A stretch of DNA of 64,000 nucleotides. Source: Lateolabrax maculatus (lineage: Eukaryota; Chordata; Actinopteri; Acropomatiformes; Lateolabracidae). Shown one piece after another: positions 1-11,370 of the stretch. The notes beneath the pieces are model-generated. The model had not been told where the DNA came from and did no database searches. It was given only the letters and a program-made list of their open reading frames with translations. The stretch spans positions 22,055,001 through 22,119,000 of the forward strand of contig CM062210.1 in the NCBI GenBank assembly GCA_031216445.1, given 5' to 3'. Position numbers and translations under genes: made by a program. Within the stretch, counting starts at the first letter, position 1. Every line of letters begins with the position of its first letter.

Positions 1-274
1 ACACTGCAGTAGTAGATTACCTTTTAATAGTGTTTAAATCAACCACGGAACATATATTTATTCTAACCTTTTAACAATTTCTATGAAGCTCATATCTATG
101 ACACATTACAGGTACAGCTATTGAAATTTCTTCTAATCACTCTGCCCATTTTGCATAAGGTGATCAGATTCTCCACATAATGTGCTTTCTGTAACCAGAT
201 TATAGTTTATGCCTTTATGACAGTACACTGTCTGCTTCAAGTGAATATTATATCATATGTGTCTTTTGCTCTTC

Positions 275-282
275 TCTCTTGC

Positions 283-335
<53 letters not shown>

Positions 336-338
336 CAC
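275..338. repeat. (CT)n-(CA)n compound microsatellite
   Basis: A CT dinucleotide run passes directly into a CA run with one AA interruption. It lies in otherwise unremarkable AT-rich DNA. No gene is seen from 1 to 1,621. Confidence 0.9.
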
Positions 339-1621
339 TTCCATTGTACATAATACATACAAAAGCATCATAACCAATTAATAACATTGACAACTATTCA
401 CATTAGTAATAGTAAACTCTCAGCAGAGACCAGACTAAAAGATTTAGACCTAGATGGACTTAGATGCAACAAAACCCATTTTGCTCAAAGGGAACAGGAC
501 AGTTAATATGATGACTGACAACAAGGTACTTTCAGTTCACACATAAGCATCACTTATCACGTGAGTGGAGCTGATAGGATTAATCTGTTCTTGCAGGTTT
601 TGCTGGATTAACCTGGTTATATGCACTATTTTCAACAAGTACAAGATATTGTACCTGACCATTTTCAAGAATACATGTTTGGCTTTTTTTTTTTTGCAAT
701 GGGTTTGATTAAGTCTGTCCAATGCACACTATACCTCTCTATAAATGCAGCAGTGGGACAGTGAGCTGTCATAAACATATACTGGTTAAGCCTTAACTAT
801 ATACCAACACTCTCAATCCATTGTGGTTAGAGAGAACACTGTGATGTTCATAACCTTTCATGCAAAACAGAGTTATGAACATGACGTCATAATCAAGACT
901 GTGTTGCTGTATGCTGAATACCTTTTAGAGCTGTGCTTAATAGAATGTGTTGCATATAGCTTTCAGTGGTATTCAGAAACCATCACAGCACAATGTACAG
1001 TAACAGCAATGTTTAAGTATAAAAGTATAAGCCTGAAAACCTGATTGTACTCTGAAAGAATCACCTGCCTCAGGTTTGCATAACTAGCAGCAGCAGAGTG
1101 AGAAAAATGTCCCATCACAGGGTTAACATAAGACATTTAGTCAAGCTCAGCACAGGTTACTGAACAAAGCAGAAGTTGGTCACTTAAAGTTCTTTGTGTT
1201 AGAACATAAACTTAAGTTAAAGATTAAGGATGATATATTAATCCAATATTTGTAAAATTTTCAAAAAAGTTATAGTTTTGATGGATGAGGTGTTTCAGGC
1301 CTCTGAAACACTGCTGTCTGCAAAATAAAACTGTTAAAATGTGTTTCAGCTTTATTTAATTTCAACCTTAAACAGTTAGACATTGATTTTAACTGACTGA
1401 AAGTGACAATTATCTGACTTCAGTAGTCTAAAGCTTCAATCACTGGTATCAAAATATCCATACATAATTGCATTTCCCTACAATTAATATTTAACAGTTG
1501 TGTCAGAATGAATTCCAGTACTGTGCTGTGTGAGCGAGTTCAGCGTCACTCTACACTGCTGGCTGTGTGGCTCTGTACATCTGACAGGAGATGAGACCAA
1601 GAACAAGAGAGGCGTCCTTAC
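339..1621. other. Intergenic or intronic sequence, nothing recognised
   Basis: AT-rich DNA with short chance open frames only. I see no conserved protein motif, transposon end or RNA gene. If the candidate exon at 1,622-1,670 is real, this stretch would be its downstream intron on the minus strand. Confidence 0.5.
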
Positions 1622-1670
1622 CGCAGAAACTCCTGAACCGTCCTCACTCCCAGGTTACCATATAAAGAAG
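1622..1670 (-). other. Candidate 49-nt internal exon of an unknown minus-strand gene
   Basis: On the minus strand a pyrimidine-rich tract ending CCCCTGCAG precedes 49 nt that are open in one frame and end at a GTAAGG donor. In that frame it reads SLYGNLGVRTVQEFL, which looks like real protein rather than repeat. I do not recognise the gene, and no clear neighbouring exon was found except a weaker candidate at 6,924-6,961. A chance acceptor/donor pair is the main alternative. Confidence 0.3.
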
Positions 1671-3095
1671 CTGCAGGGGAGAAAAGTCATATTATCTGGA
1701 TGAGAAAGTAACCAGGGTATGTGAAGCCATAAATTACACAAGCAAAGAGGGAAACATCAGGAAAGGAGGAAAGCAGAACACAGGGAAACATCTCCTTGAT
1801 TCTCTGCTGGTTGAATGTCAGTACATCCTGTCCAGGTTTGATGTCGAGGCTCCTCGAGCCATATTAGGAAAGTGTTCCTTGCTGTCTCTGTCTCTGTCTC
1901 TCACCCTCGCTCCCTCTCTTTTTTCCCCTCCAGAGGGTGTTTGGGTTTTGGCACTCGCCTCAACTTCCCTCTACCAGACTGGGACTCCATTAGACAGTGG
2001 CATGGTGTCAAGAGCATAGTGTTTCTCCTTCTGTATTGCCATACATTATGCCATACAATTTTTGTCAAAACACTACTCCTAAATCCGGTTAACCTGCTGT
2101 TTCCTTTAAAGGCCAAAAGGAAAAGGGGGGAAAAAAAACTTGCTGGTGCCTGTTGTGTTCTGGCCACAGTGCTCTGATCTTTTCAAGTGTCATGTCATTT
2201 GCTCTTTCATTAGAACAGACACAGATGCAAAGGTAGGGTACCACTGGAGGACACAAAGGGAGAGGCTCTTGTCAAGCTTGAATTTACAGAGGAAATGTTG
2301 ACAGTGCAAATGACTTTGTTGAAATTGGGAACTACTTATTCTTTTTGCTGTTACAGCCTAAACATAGGTAATCAGCAGAGGTTTCTACTTAATTCTTCAA
2401 TAGAATGAAACCTTTGCATTTTTCTGGGTGGATGTTCTTGCTGTATCACATACATGTTTGTTTTTGGTTACATGCCTTGTGAAAAGTGACTTGCTTAAAG
2501 AGCCCCTCCAGACATGTTTTAATACTCTACTCCTACTTCACTTGAAAGTCCATTCTCATTGTTATAATATGGGAGTTTCCCTATTGCACTTATGTAAAGT
2601 GTATAGTGGACCACAATTGACTTTTGTGATGTCATTAATCATGCCCCTAGGTACACATGTTACACTGAGATTTAAGGTGAGCACAGGGAGACTTTCCTCC
2701 TTCAGCCTAGAAGGCTGTTTTTCACATTGTGTCAAACTCTGCACAGTGAGCATCATATAACCAAATGATGTAACAATAAGCAAAACACATTTTTAAGAGA
2801 AGGAAGACTTTTACAGGTTATAAAAGACTTGTTTCTTTAGTTTTAATGCATTTGAGGGGATTTTTCAATTATTTTTCAGAGGCTTTCCTTTTCTGTGTGA
2901 GAAAATGGACGTGTGGCGTGAGAGTGTGTGAAAAGTGTCAATTTCGTGAATCTCACAGTCAATGCGTGAGAGTTAGCAGCCCTGCCTGTAACATTATACC
3001 CACCATTTGCATCTTTCCACCAGCAGAGACTGACCTGTGGTGGCGTGTGCTGTGCACTAAAATACATCACTTCAATTCAGCATCTCTGTATCGCT
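1671..3095. other. Intergenic or intronic sequence, nothing recognised
   Basis: No convincing gene or mobile element end. The open frames near 1.9-2.2 kb and 2.4-2.8 kb overlap on both strands, have no family resemblance and show no splice context. They look like chance frames. Confidence 0.5.
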
Positions 3096-3692
3096 TTAAA
3101 GGGACAGCTCACCTCGAAATCAAAAACATATATTTTCCCTCTTACATGTAGCGCTTTTTACCCATCTAGATTGTTTTGTGTGAGTTTTGGAGAGAGACAT
3201 AATGGAACTAAATAGCAGTTGGCTTGTGGTGCTCAAAGTGCCCAGAAAATATTTGAAAACTCAACAGCAATGTCTAACCCTAATCTTAACCCAAACCCAG
3301 TTATTGAAGATAACCTATAGACCTTGTTGTCAGCAGTTTCGTGTAGGAACTATTTTCTTTCTAGCAAACTATACCCGCCAATTGTATCACCACACAGAAG
3401 GAGGTGTGGATATAATCACTGACGTAAGGCAGCTAATGGATACTGAAAGCTCACCTAGCACCAGTGAGCTAGCTAATGTCACAGGTCAGCTGAGTAGGAT
3501 GGTATTAATGTTTACAACCTGCGCTGTTTGAGCACCACAAGTTCTATTATATTTGAGAGAAGGGAGACATGTCTTCTGCAGATATCTCCAAAAATCAGCA
3601 ACTCCCACCAAAACAATCTAGATAGATGGATAGCATTACAGGTAACAGGAAAAAATATGTATTTTTGATTTTGGGGTGAACTGTCCCTTTAA
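3096..3692. mobile_element. TTAA-flanked MITE with long inverted repeats
   Basis: The left end (AGGGACAGCTCACC...) and right end (...GGGGTGAACTGTCCCT) are inverted copies that match with scattered differences over nearly 100 nt. Both flanks are TTAA (3,096-3,099 and 3,689-3,692), the usual piggyBac-type target duplication. The interior, about 590 bp in all, has no transposase, so it would be non-autonomous. The superfamily is an inference from TTAA alone; the ends do not show a textbook piggyBac terminus. Confidence 0.75.
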
Positions 3693-4317
3693 TAGAAAGA
3701 GGAACGTTTGTGTTTTTGGCAGTATTGATACCATCGGGATTTCTAAATACCCTGGTATACCGTAATACCTTGATACTGCCCACACCTACTGTGGGAGTAG
3801 CTTGCTTTAAACAGGGTGGTTGGGGACTACCAGATATATATATTTTCCCCCAGGGATTACTGTAGCTGTATGCTCTAACTGCTGAGACTATTCAGTACTA
3901 CAAACCTACATACAAGTTGGTAGATTTTTTTTTAATTACTGTAAAAATAATAGACAGATAGCATCAACACAATTATCACAATAAGTGATAACACTTTATC
4001 AGCTTTATGTAGCCTACAGCTTCATATTTTATACTTCCACTCGATACCTGCATAACATGTTAGTCTGTCTTGTACTCTTATAGTTTGGAAGTTTTGCAAC
4101 AAACTTAAAATATTTAAAATACAAACTTAATACTTTATACCAAGGCAATAAACAATCCAATTTAAATTTCTGGGGTCAAATATAGGATAAAATATGTCAA
4201 TCTGAGGATAACAGGAGGGTTAAATTATTCAGGCAACAGGTAACATAGTAACATTGGGGAGAAAATCACATCAATATCATTTGATTCAGTGGTGAAGGGT
4301 TAACTTATTCCTGATAG
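3693..4317. other. AT-rich intergenic sequence, nothing recognised
   Basis: No gene, no terminal repeats and no recognisable LINE or SINE sequence were seen between the MITE and the decayed L2 copy. Confidence 0.5.
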
Positions 4318-5612
4318 TAACAACTTCATGAGCTTCTTCAATGATAAAATTCTAACTAGTACCGATTTATCTTCAAACACAGGAACCTAGAAGTAGCTGT
4401 AGAACTTAATATATATATTTAGACTGTCTTTCTCCCATCCACCTTCACCAACTAACTTCAATGATTTCTTCGTCTAAACCGTCAACCTGCCTTTTAACCT
4501 CCAGCCTAGTTGGTCTGTGTGACGAATCGTATGGACTCATGAGACCACTTCCTGTTTTATTTTGTAATTTCCTGTACTCTTGCTTTCCAGCTTATTTTAC
4601 TTCCTGTCACTATTGAGTTTCCCGCCAGTTTTGTTTCCACACCTGTGTTCCGTTATCTAATTAGTTCTTTCTCCATTTATACCCCTTGCTGTTTGACCCT
4701 CCTTGCCAGATTGTCTTTGTTCTCTTGTCAGACTAGCTCTCCAGCCACTTTCTGCCCAGCCTGTTTGCTTTTGCCTTGAGTCGCCTTTTTGTTTTGCTAT
4801 TTTGAGCCTCTTTGGAGTGCCTGTTTTGTGAGCAATAAACTTTTATTTTTTTAGACTTTGATTCTGCGATTGAGTCGTCTTCTGCCTGATCCTCACAGTC
4901 TGCTTAAATAGGTTTTACCCGTCGCACGTCTTTACTAGCCATCATCAATCTGTCTTTATCAACAGGGTATGTACCACAGTCCTTTAAAATACCTGTAATT
5001 AAACCCTTTTCTGTCTCAAATCCTTGAGAAAGCAGTCACAGTTATGTGACTTTCTACATAACAATAGTTTATTTGAGGATTTAGAGTGCATCATAGCACT
5101 GAGACCGCACTGGTGAAAGTGACAAGGACCTTCTTATTGCATCGACAAAGGATTTGTCTCTGTACTTGTCTTTTTAGATCTTGCCACATTCGACACCACT
5201 GACCATCACATCCTATTACAGAGACTGGAACACTCAATTGGCATTAAAGGACTCTCACCTAAACGGTTTAAGTCCTATTTGTCTGGTCGATTTCAGTTTG
5301 TACATGTTAACAATGCACTTCAAGTATATCTTAAGAACAGTAAAACCTGGATGACCTGCAATTTTCTGTTGGTAAACTCAGACAAAACAAGTTATTGTAC
5401 TTGGCCCCAAACACCTCCGAGACGCATTGTCTAAAGACATAGTTATTCTCAGCGGCATTGCTCTGGCCTCCAGCAGGAGTCTGGGAGTTATCTTTGATCG
5501 GGATATCTCGTTTAACTCCCATATATAACTGACTTCAAAGACTGCCTTTTTTCACCTATGTAACATTGCAAAACTCAGGCACATCCTGTCTCAAAACGAC
5601 GCAGAGAAACAA
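4318..5612 (+). mobile_element. Decayed L2-type LINE fragment, split by a solo LTR
   Basis: The sequence parallels the better preserved L2 copy in this window (about 10,970-11,290 and 13,000-13,810). The shared stretches include the pre-RT region, the DLSAAFDTIDH-like motif, here degraded to an ATFDTTDH-like form, and the piece after the YADD domain. At least two internal deletions remove the rest of the palm, including YADD. Frameshifts are frequent. Both the 5' and 3' ends are missing; similarity stops near 5,612. It is interrupted at 4,518-4,897 by a solo LTR. Confidence 0.8.
4518..4897 (+). mobile_element. Solo LTR (380 bp) with 5-bp target duplication GTCTG
   Basis: The element starts TGTGACGAATC and ends CCTCACA, giving TG...CA termini. 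It is flanked by the direct repeat GTCTG at 4,513-4,517 and 4,898-4,902. Removing it with one repeat rejoins the L2 sequence that matches 11,134-11,290. A TTTATACCCC box near 4,675 and GCAATAAAC near 4,830 fit U3-R order on the plus strand. No internal retroelement sequence is left, so it arose by LTR-LTR recombination. The 5-bp duplication suits gypsy-like elements; family not determined. Confidence 0.85.
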
Positions 5613-6923
5613 TACGTATATTCGCAAATCAAATGTTTTCCCTTACAACAAAGGCCTCAACCAGTATTCAAGTGTTCAAAAATATAACAATTATAAAACA
5701 ATACAAGAGTAACAAAGTATTCCAGCACTCAAAATAAACAACAAAATTCTTGAGCAGTATTCAAATAGACAATGTGAAAGTAGAAAACATTTTTAAAATG
5801 TGGAAGTACTACTCAAGTACTACAGTATATTGCAACACAAACTGACATTTGATACAAATCCTGCATCCTGTCTACTTATTTCCTCTTTCACTTGAGTCAG
5901 GAGAAACTCTCTCTCCTCGCTGTCCTGCCAGTGTTACATCTTGCATGATATTAAGAACAAAAAGGCAGTTGCATGATGTTCCCATAGACTGTAAACAAAC
6001 AATGTTTCTGGCTATTTACGCGCCAACGTTGGGAACTTCAACGCAGCATTGTCCCGGAAAAGGGGCGGAAATTACAGGTGACATATTTCTGTCTGTGCCA
6101 ATCGGAGCTGAAGCCGATAAATAACCGTGACTACTGCAGAGTCATCTGACATGGGCATGAATGTCAATTGTAACCTTTCTCATTGAAGAGCCAGATGTAA
6201 GTGGGTGTTAGTGGATTATTTTGTTCAGTATGAAAGTGACTTACTTAAAGGTGAGGGGGGAGGAGCGGGAAGAGGCATATGGAGAAATTTGCCGTCCCAT
6301 GGTTTTCTTAACCACCATTTGCATGCTGTTTGAATGACCTGACCTCAGAGCGGGATTGGGGATGTGTAGGTTAGATAATACACACTGCTCACCAACAACA
6401 TGCGTAAATTCTCAAAGTGTGGCTTTTATTTTAACCAATAATAACTGTAGCAACCAGTATGAAGAAATAACAAAATTAAACCCAAAAAATATATATATTT
6501 TGGAAAAGTGCATTAAAAAGGGATTTGATTAAAGAAATCAATTAATTCCTTATACTAAAGAAGCAGAAATAGAATTTGTTGACCGTATAACTGTGTATTT
6601 CACTACACAGCAGCTGCTGTACATACTTGCATGTCATCTGCATTTTTTCTTACTCTCTCTCTCTCTGACATAATACATGCAACCTAAGCATTCTTTCTCT
6701 ACTCCACAGTTTTAGCAGGCCGAGTTACTTGTCTAGAGCTCTTTATGTCATTCACTCCACTCACTAACAACCTCACTAGACTACTACAGAAATGCTCTAA
6801 ACCAAACAAATATTGTACTCACCATCATGTACCACTGAATTACACAAGGAAGAAGACACGGAATAAAGGTGACACATACCTCTCTACAGGTAAAACAGAG
6901 AGAAAGATTTCCATTGGTTGTAC

Positions 6924-6961
6924 CTGGAGCTTTCCGCAGTGGCTCATGTTTTGCATCTTCC
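6924..6961 (-). other. Weak candidate 38-nt exon, minus strand
   Basis: On the minus strand TTGTGTTTGCAG precedes 38 nt ending CTCCAG and followed by GTACAA. Two frames are open, one reading EDAKHEPLRKAP. The donor is weak and the length is near chance. It could belong with the candidate exon at 1,622-1,670, but phase compatibility cannot be shown without intervening exons. Confidence 0.15.
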
Positions 6962-7610
6962 CTGCAAACACAAGTCACATCTTATTAGAAGGAGGGTCAA
7001 AGTACAAGAAAGCACACTCACACAGACACAGACACACACATGTATGTAATGTGGGCAATATATTGTGATACTATCATATTGTGCAATATCCTATAAACAT
7101 ATGGTCGGTTGTCTGGATTGTGCCACCTGAATAATTATAACGATGTCTTTAATAAAGATAGGACATAACAGAAACTGTAAACTTTAACAAAGAAGACTAA
7201 TTTATAAGATGGAGTATCATAGGAAGACAGTTCAAGCAATATCTTAAAGCCTTTTTACAAAGTATTTTCCACATCCATTCAAACATGACTCTATTTAGTC
7301 AATATTTTATAGAAACTATTTCCTGTCTGCCACATTCCAACTTCTCCAAACCCATTCATTGTCAGTCTTTACCTGTCCACCAGATGCCCACAGACTTTTC
7401 CACCTTCCCTCATCTGTCCTCCAGTAACCTTACCCTGCTTTTGGGTCCTTCCCCTGTCCTGCCCTGTGTCTTTTTTTTTTTTTGTCTTCAATACTTGATG
7501 CCTAATATTTAATATATTAATTAATTACTGTTTTTTACCCCCTTTTATTTACATGCTTATGGCACAGTCAATACACTTAGATGAACATACATACATACAT
7601 ATATATATAT

Positions 7611-7620
7611 ACTTATTCTG

Positions 7621-7656
<36 letters not shown>

Positions 7657-7669
7657 TTTCAGAATAAGT
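7611..7669. repeat. Perfect AT-rich palindrome around a (TA)n core
   Basis: The arm ACTTATTCTGAAAATATA (7,611-7,628) is repeated exactly in inverted form at 7,652-7,669, with only TA/AT repeats between. The whole can fold into one hairpin or cruciform. Confidence 0.85.
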
Positions 7670-8195
7670 TAGGCTATTTGGACCCTGTCTCTTAGAAATT
7701 ACATTTATATACAAACATTTATATATAAATAATAAACACTGAATTGAAGCACAAGACAGGATGAATGGTCGTTATTTGAACAAATATCCATGGAGTCAGT
7801 ACATTCGTTCTTTTTTGCCTATATTTACATTTTGGTGGATCTGCACCAAAGTCATGTTACAACATATACTATACTATATCGACATGTACATCCTTCAGTC
7901 AAATGGATCTCTGTTAATACTGAAGAAAGTCGATATGAGGCAAGATCTCAAGGTAGGAGTTAATCTTTGTCATTCAATAGTTCTGACCTGATAGGCCAGT
8001 TTGAATTGGAAAGGCGGGCTTTCATGCTATATATATGAGTTGAATGGCAGAGAATAGACTGAAGAGCAGCACTGGAACGGGTTTGAGCTGTGTAAAGAAT
8101 ACAGGAGTTTCCCTCCATGCCTTTTTCTTTTTTCATGTTTTTTTCTTTCCTTGGAAATTGCAAATAAAAGTCTCCCTATTTTTCCTGCATACCGT

Positions 8196-8542
8196 CCTGC
8201 TTGTATGTTAAACTTCCCTCTTGTAGGTTAAAGGTAACTTAAGACAGTGCTTCACAGGTCAGGTCAACTGCCTGTCTCTGTTCGCCTGTTTCATTCTGTG
8301 TGCCAGACAAGGCCGAGTTGGCTCTGGCATCTGGTAGACCAAGGTCTGCTAGATATCTTCTGTTTTCAGGGTTAGACACAACAGGCTGGTGCCTGGTTGT
8401 TGACACTGGATAAGAGAGACTGTAGAGAGGCTATGCTGTCGCTAGGACAGCAATGGTTGACGGCTTTCCTTGTTTGGATCTGATATCCAAAAGAGTCATC
8501 ACACATGACAGACTGAGTTAGGAATAACCCTATTTGGATGTA
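8196..8542 (+). mobile_element. Diverged U3 fragment of the same LTR family as the provirus at 21-32 kb
   Basis: This stretch is the reverse complement, with many substitutions and small indels, of about the outer two thirds of the provirus LTR. Shared runs include CTTGTATGTTAAACTTCCCTC and GGAATAACCCTATTTGGAT. The fragment is sense on the plus strand, opposite to the provirus, and stops just before the TATA/R portion. No internal retroviral sequence adjoins it. Confidence 0.8.
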
Positions 8543-8734
8543 GGACATGCAAGAGCTCATTTGACAAGACATGGAGGAAAGCAATGCTGAAAGGACAGGG
8601 GAGTTTGAGCCACCACCTGACGGAGCTACAGCCACTGAAGGTGAAAAAAGGTATGGCAAAAAGCAGTGAAAGTCAAGAACACTTTGCAGAAATACTTTTT
8701 TTTAAGAAATTAGAGAGCTTATGCATGGATCTAA

Positions 8735-8878
8735 ACTGACTGCGTCAGTTGAATCGATTGAGGCAGATGGCTGCCCACCCAGAGCCTGTTTCTGCTTGAC
8801 CAACTCGATGTGAAAATTGCCTTGAGATAACTTTTTTTATGATTTGACGCTATACAAATAAAATTAACTTGACTTGAC
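8735..8878 (+). mobile_element. 5'-truncated L2 3'-tail insertion
   Basis: It contains GCAGATGGCTGCCCACCCAG and a tail of GCTATACAAATAAAATTAAC followed by TTGAC repeats. These match the 3' UTR and microsatellite tail of the L2 copy at 20.1-20.6 kb, with a deletion in the middle. It lies just upstream of the gypsy gag relic. Confidence 0.75.
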
Positions 8879-8880
8879 TT

Positions 8881-9362
8881 GAATGGGCTGCCAGAGTGGT
8901 CACCTTATTGACCCGAAAAACTCTTGAGGCCTATGCTGGCATGGATAAAGAACAGTCAGAATCGTATGAGGCTGTTAAAGCTGCAGTGTTAATGAAGCTC
9001 ATCATAACAGAAGAGACTTACAGACAGCAGTTCCGGAACACAATTGTGCCAGTGGGAGAGACTGTATGAGAAACCTACAACCAGATTAAGAGACTTTACA
9101 GATGATGGATGCGACCAAACAGCCGAACTAAGGAACAGATTGGTGAAACCATTGTCTTGGAGCAATACCTTTGTGTGATCCATCCAGACATCCGCACCTG
9201 GGTAAAGGAGCACAATCCCCAGACAGGAAAGGAAGCAGTAGACCTGGTAGAACACTACTTAGCCTCCCACCAGGACCCTTCAATGAAAAAGGTGACTATT
9301 GGGAAGCCACGGTTTGGGGAAGTAAAACCTTACAGTTTGCCTGTTGTTGACAGCCACTGGGG
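8881..9362 (+). pseudogene. Gypsy (Gmr1-like) gag relic with SCAN-type domain
   Basis: The plus-strand reading contains KTLEAYAGMD, YEAVKAAVL, YRQQFR and then IGETIVLEQYLCVIHPDIRTW and VKEHNPQTGKEAVDLVEHYL. This is the SCAN-like capsid fold carried by the gag of Gmr1-like Ty3/gypsy elements of fish. TGA codons near 9,067 and 9,103 interrupt the frame. A possible gag N-terminus (MEESNAERTGEFEPPP) lies near 8,571. The relic ends at the L2 insertion near 9,363; protease and integrase parts of probably the same element resume at 20.6 and 32.3 kb. A host SCAN zinc-finger gene is less likely, because no zinc fingers follow and element pol pieces do. Confidence 0.75.
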
Positions 9363-9365
9363 TTG

Positions 9366-9631
9366 ATAAGAAACTTGTTCATTCAAACTTAAAACCTAAT
9401 ATGTTACCCCTGCCAAATTTGACCAGTGATGACATGTATAGTCGCATGTCATCATTCAACTGCTGGTTGTCAAGGTGGTGTCCAGCAAACGATGTGGGCT
9501 TTGTAGATAATTGGACCACATTCTGGGGGAGACCTGGTCTGATGAGGAGAGACGGCATTCATCCTACTTTGTATGGTGCAGCTCTCATAGCCAGAAATTT
9601 GACGAAGTTTATTAGTGGACCCACACCGTGA
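9366..9631 (+). pseudogene. L2 ORF1 C-terminal fragment (SGNH-esterase-like)
   Basis: The open reading contains FNCWLSRWCPANDVGFVDNW, then GLMRRDGIHPT and GAALIARNL. The DGIHPT block carries the Asp/His pair of the SGNH-hydrolase-like esterase found in ORF1 of L2 and some CR1 elements. The catalytic serine block is not present because the copy begins downstream of it. ORF1 ends at 9,631, about 140 bp before the ORF2 reading starts. Confidence 0.75.
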
Positions 9632-9772
9632 CAATACAGAGTTCAGACCAGTAAGCAGAGCTGCAGTCCTACATGCTTCTCTGCGCTTCCATTAGAGCGA
9701 TTACCCACCCAAAATTCAAACAGAAGAGGAGTTACTGGTAAAAACTTAATAAAAATTAAAACTACCAGTGTA

Positions 9773-11370
9773 GTGGTACAACCAAATAAGAGAATTAAAT
9801 GTAGACTCTTAAACATTAGATCTCTGTCGTCTAAACCTGTGTTAGTCAATGATTTAATATCTGACTATCATATGGATATATTTTGTCTAACTGAAACTTG
9901 GCTGTGTCAGGAAGAATATGTTAGCCTGAATGAGTCCACTCCTCCTAGTCATATTAATACTCACATTCCTCGAGGCACTGGCCGAGGTGGAGTTGCAGCC
10001 ATCTTCGACTCTAGCTTATTAATCAACCCTAAACCTAAACTTAGTTTTAACTCATTCGAAAGTCTTGTTCTTAGTCTTTCACACCCAATGTGGAAAACTC
10101 TACAGCCAATTCTATTTGTCATAGTGTACTGCACTCCTGGTCCGTATTCTGAATTTTTAGCAGAATTCTCAGAGTTTTTAACAAGTTTAGTCCTCAAAAC
10201 AGATAAAGTCATTATTGTAGGTGATTTCAATATTCACATGGACGTCGATAATGATAGCCTTAGTTCTGCTTTTATCTCACTATTAGATTCGATTGGTTTC
10301 TGTCAGAGTGCAATAAACCCACTCATTGTTTTAACCACAACCTCGATCTTGTTCTGTCATATGGAATCGAAATTGAAGATTTAATAGTCTTCCCACAAAA
10401 TCCTGTCTTATCAGACCATTATTTAATAACTTTTGAATTTGTATTACTGGACTATAGGCCATTAGGCAAACATTCCTTCAGTAGATGCCTGTCTGATAGT
10501 GCTGTAGCTAAATTTAAAGAAGTGATTCCATCGGCATTTAATTCAATGCCATGTCTCAATATAACGGAGGACTCCTATGCTAACTTTAGTCCCTCCCAAA
10601 TTGATTATCTGGTTGATAGTGCTGCAGGCTCGCTGCGAACGACTCTTGATTGTATTGCCCCTATCAAAAAGAAGATAATAAAACAAAAAAGGTTAGCTCC
10701 ATGGTATAACTCCTTAACCCGCAAATTAAAAGGAACATCGCGAAAATTAGAAAGGAAATGGCATTCCACCAAACTAGAGGAAACTCATTTAGTTTGGCAA
10801 GATAGTCTTAGAACATACAGGAAGGCCCTCCATAATGCCAGAGGAGCCTATTACTCCTCACTAATAGAGGAACATAAGAACAACCCTAGGTTTCTTTTCA
10901 GCACTGTAGCCAGGCTGACACAGAGTCAGAGCTCTGTTAAGCCATTTATTCCCAGAGCTCTCAGTAGTAATAACTTCATGAGCTTCTTTGAGGATGAAAT
11001 TCTAACTATTAGAGAAAAATTCATCATCGTGTGCTCTCAGCCAGTTCAGATATATCTTCAAGTACAGGAACCTCAGGAACCTCAGAAGCAGCTGTAGAAC
11101 CAGATTTATATTTAGACTGTTTTTCTCCAATTGACCTTTACCAAGTAACTTCAATGATTTTATCGTCTAAACCAACAACCTGCCTCTTAGACCCCATCCC
11201 AACTAGGCTGCTTAAAGAAGTTTTACCCTTAGTTAGCACTTCTTTACTAGACATGATCAATCTGTCTTTATTAACAGGCTATGTACCACAGTCCTTCAAA
11301 GTAGCTGTAATTAAACCTCTTCTTAAAAAGCCGACGCTTGATCCAGGGGTTTTAGCCAATTATAGACCTA
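9773..11370 (+). pseudogene. L2 ORF2, 5' part (AP-like endonuclease and pre-RT region)
   Basis: The reading starts with RLLNIRSLSSK and contains FCLTETWL (catalytic Glu block), GGVAAIF, IVYCTPGPYSEF and VIIVGDFNIHMD (GDFN block), all typical of the APE endonuclease of L2 elements. The frame breaks near 10,384; an SDH-like block follows in another frame near 10,418. The linker is open at 10,522-11,097, and LLDPIPTRLLKEVLP with VPQSFKVAVIKPLLKK follows in a further frame up to the Tc1 insertion inside the NYRP motif. It cannot be translated as one protein. Confidence 0.85.

Larger units (their letters stand above)
5613..8195. other. AT-rich intergenic or intronic sequence
   Basis: No gene is recognised apart from the doubtful micro-exon at 6,924-6,961. 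It contains a TA-rich palindrome at 7,611-7,669 and poly-T runs. Short open frames at 5.85-6.12 kb and 6.75-7.07 kb show no family features. Confidence 0.5.

Noticed and set aside
1872..2177. 101-codon frame with an overlapping antisense frame
   Set aside because: No family resemblance, no splice or promoter context, low-complexity start.
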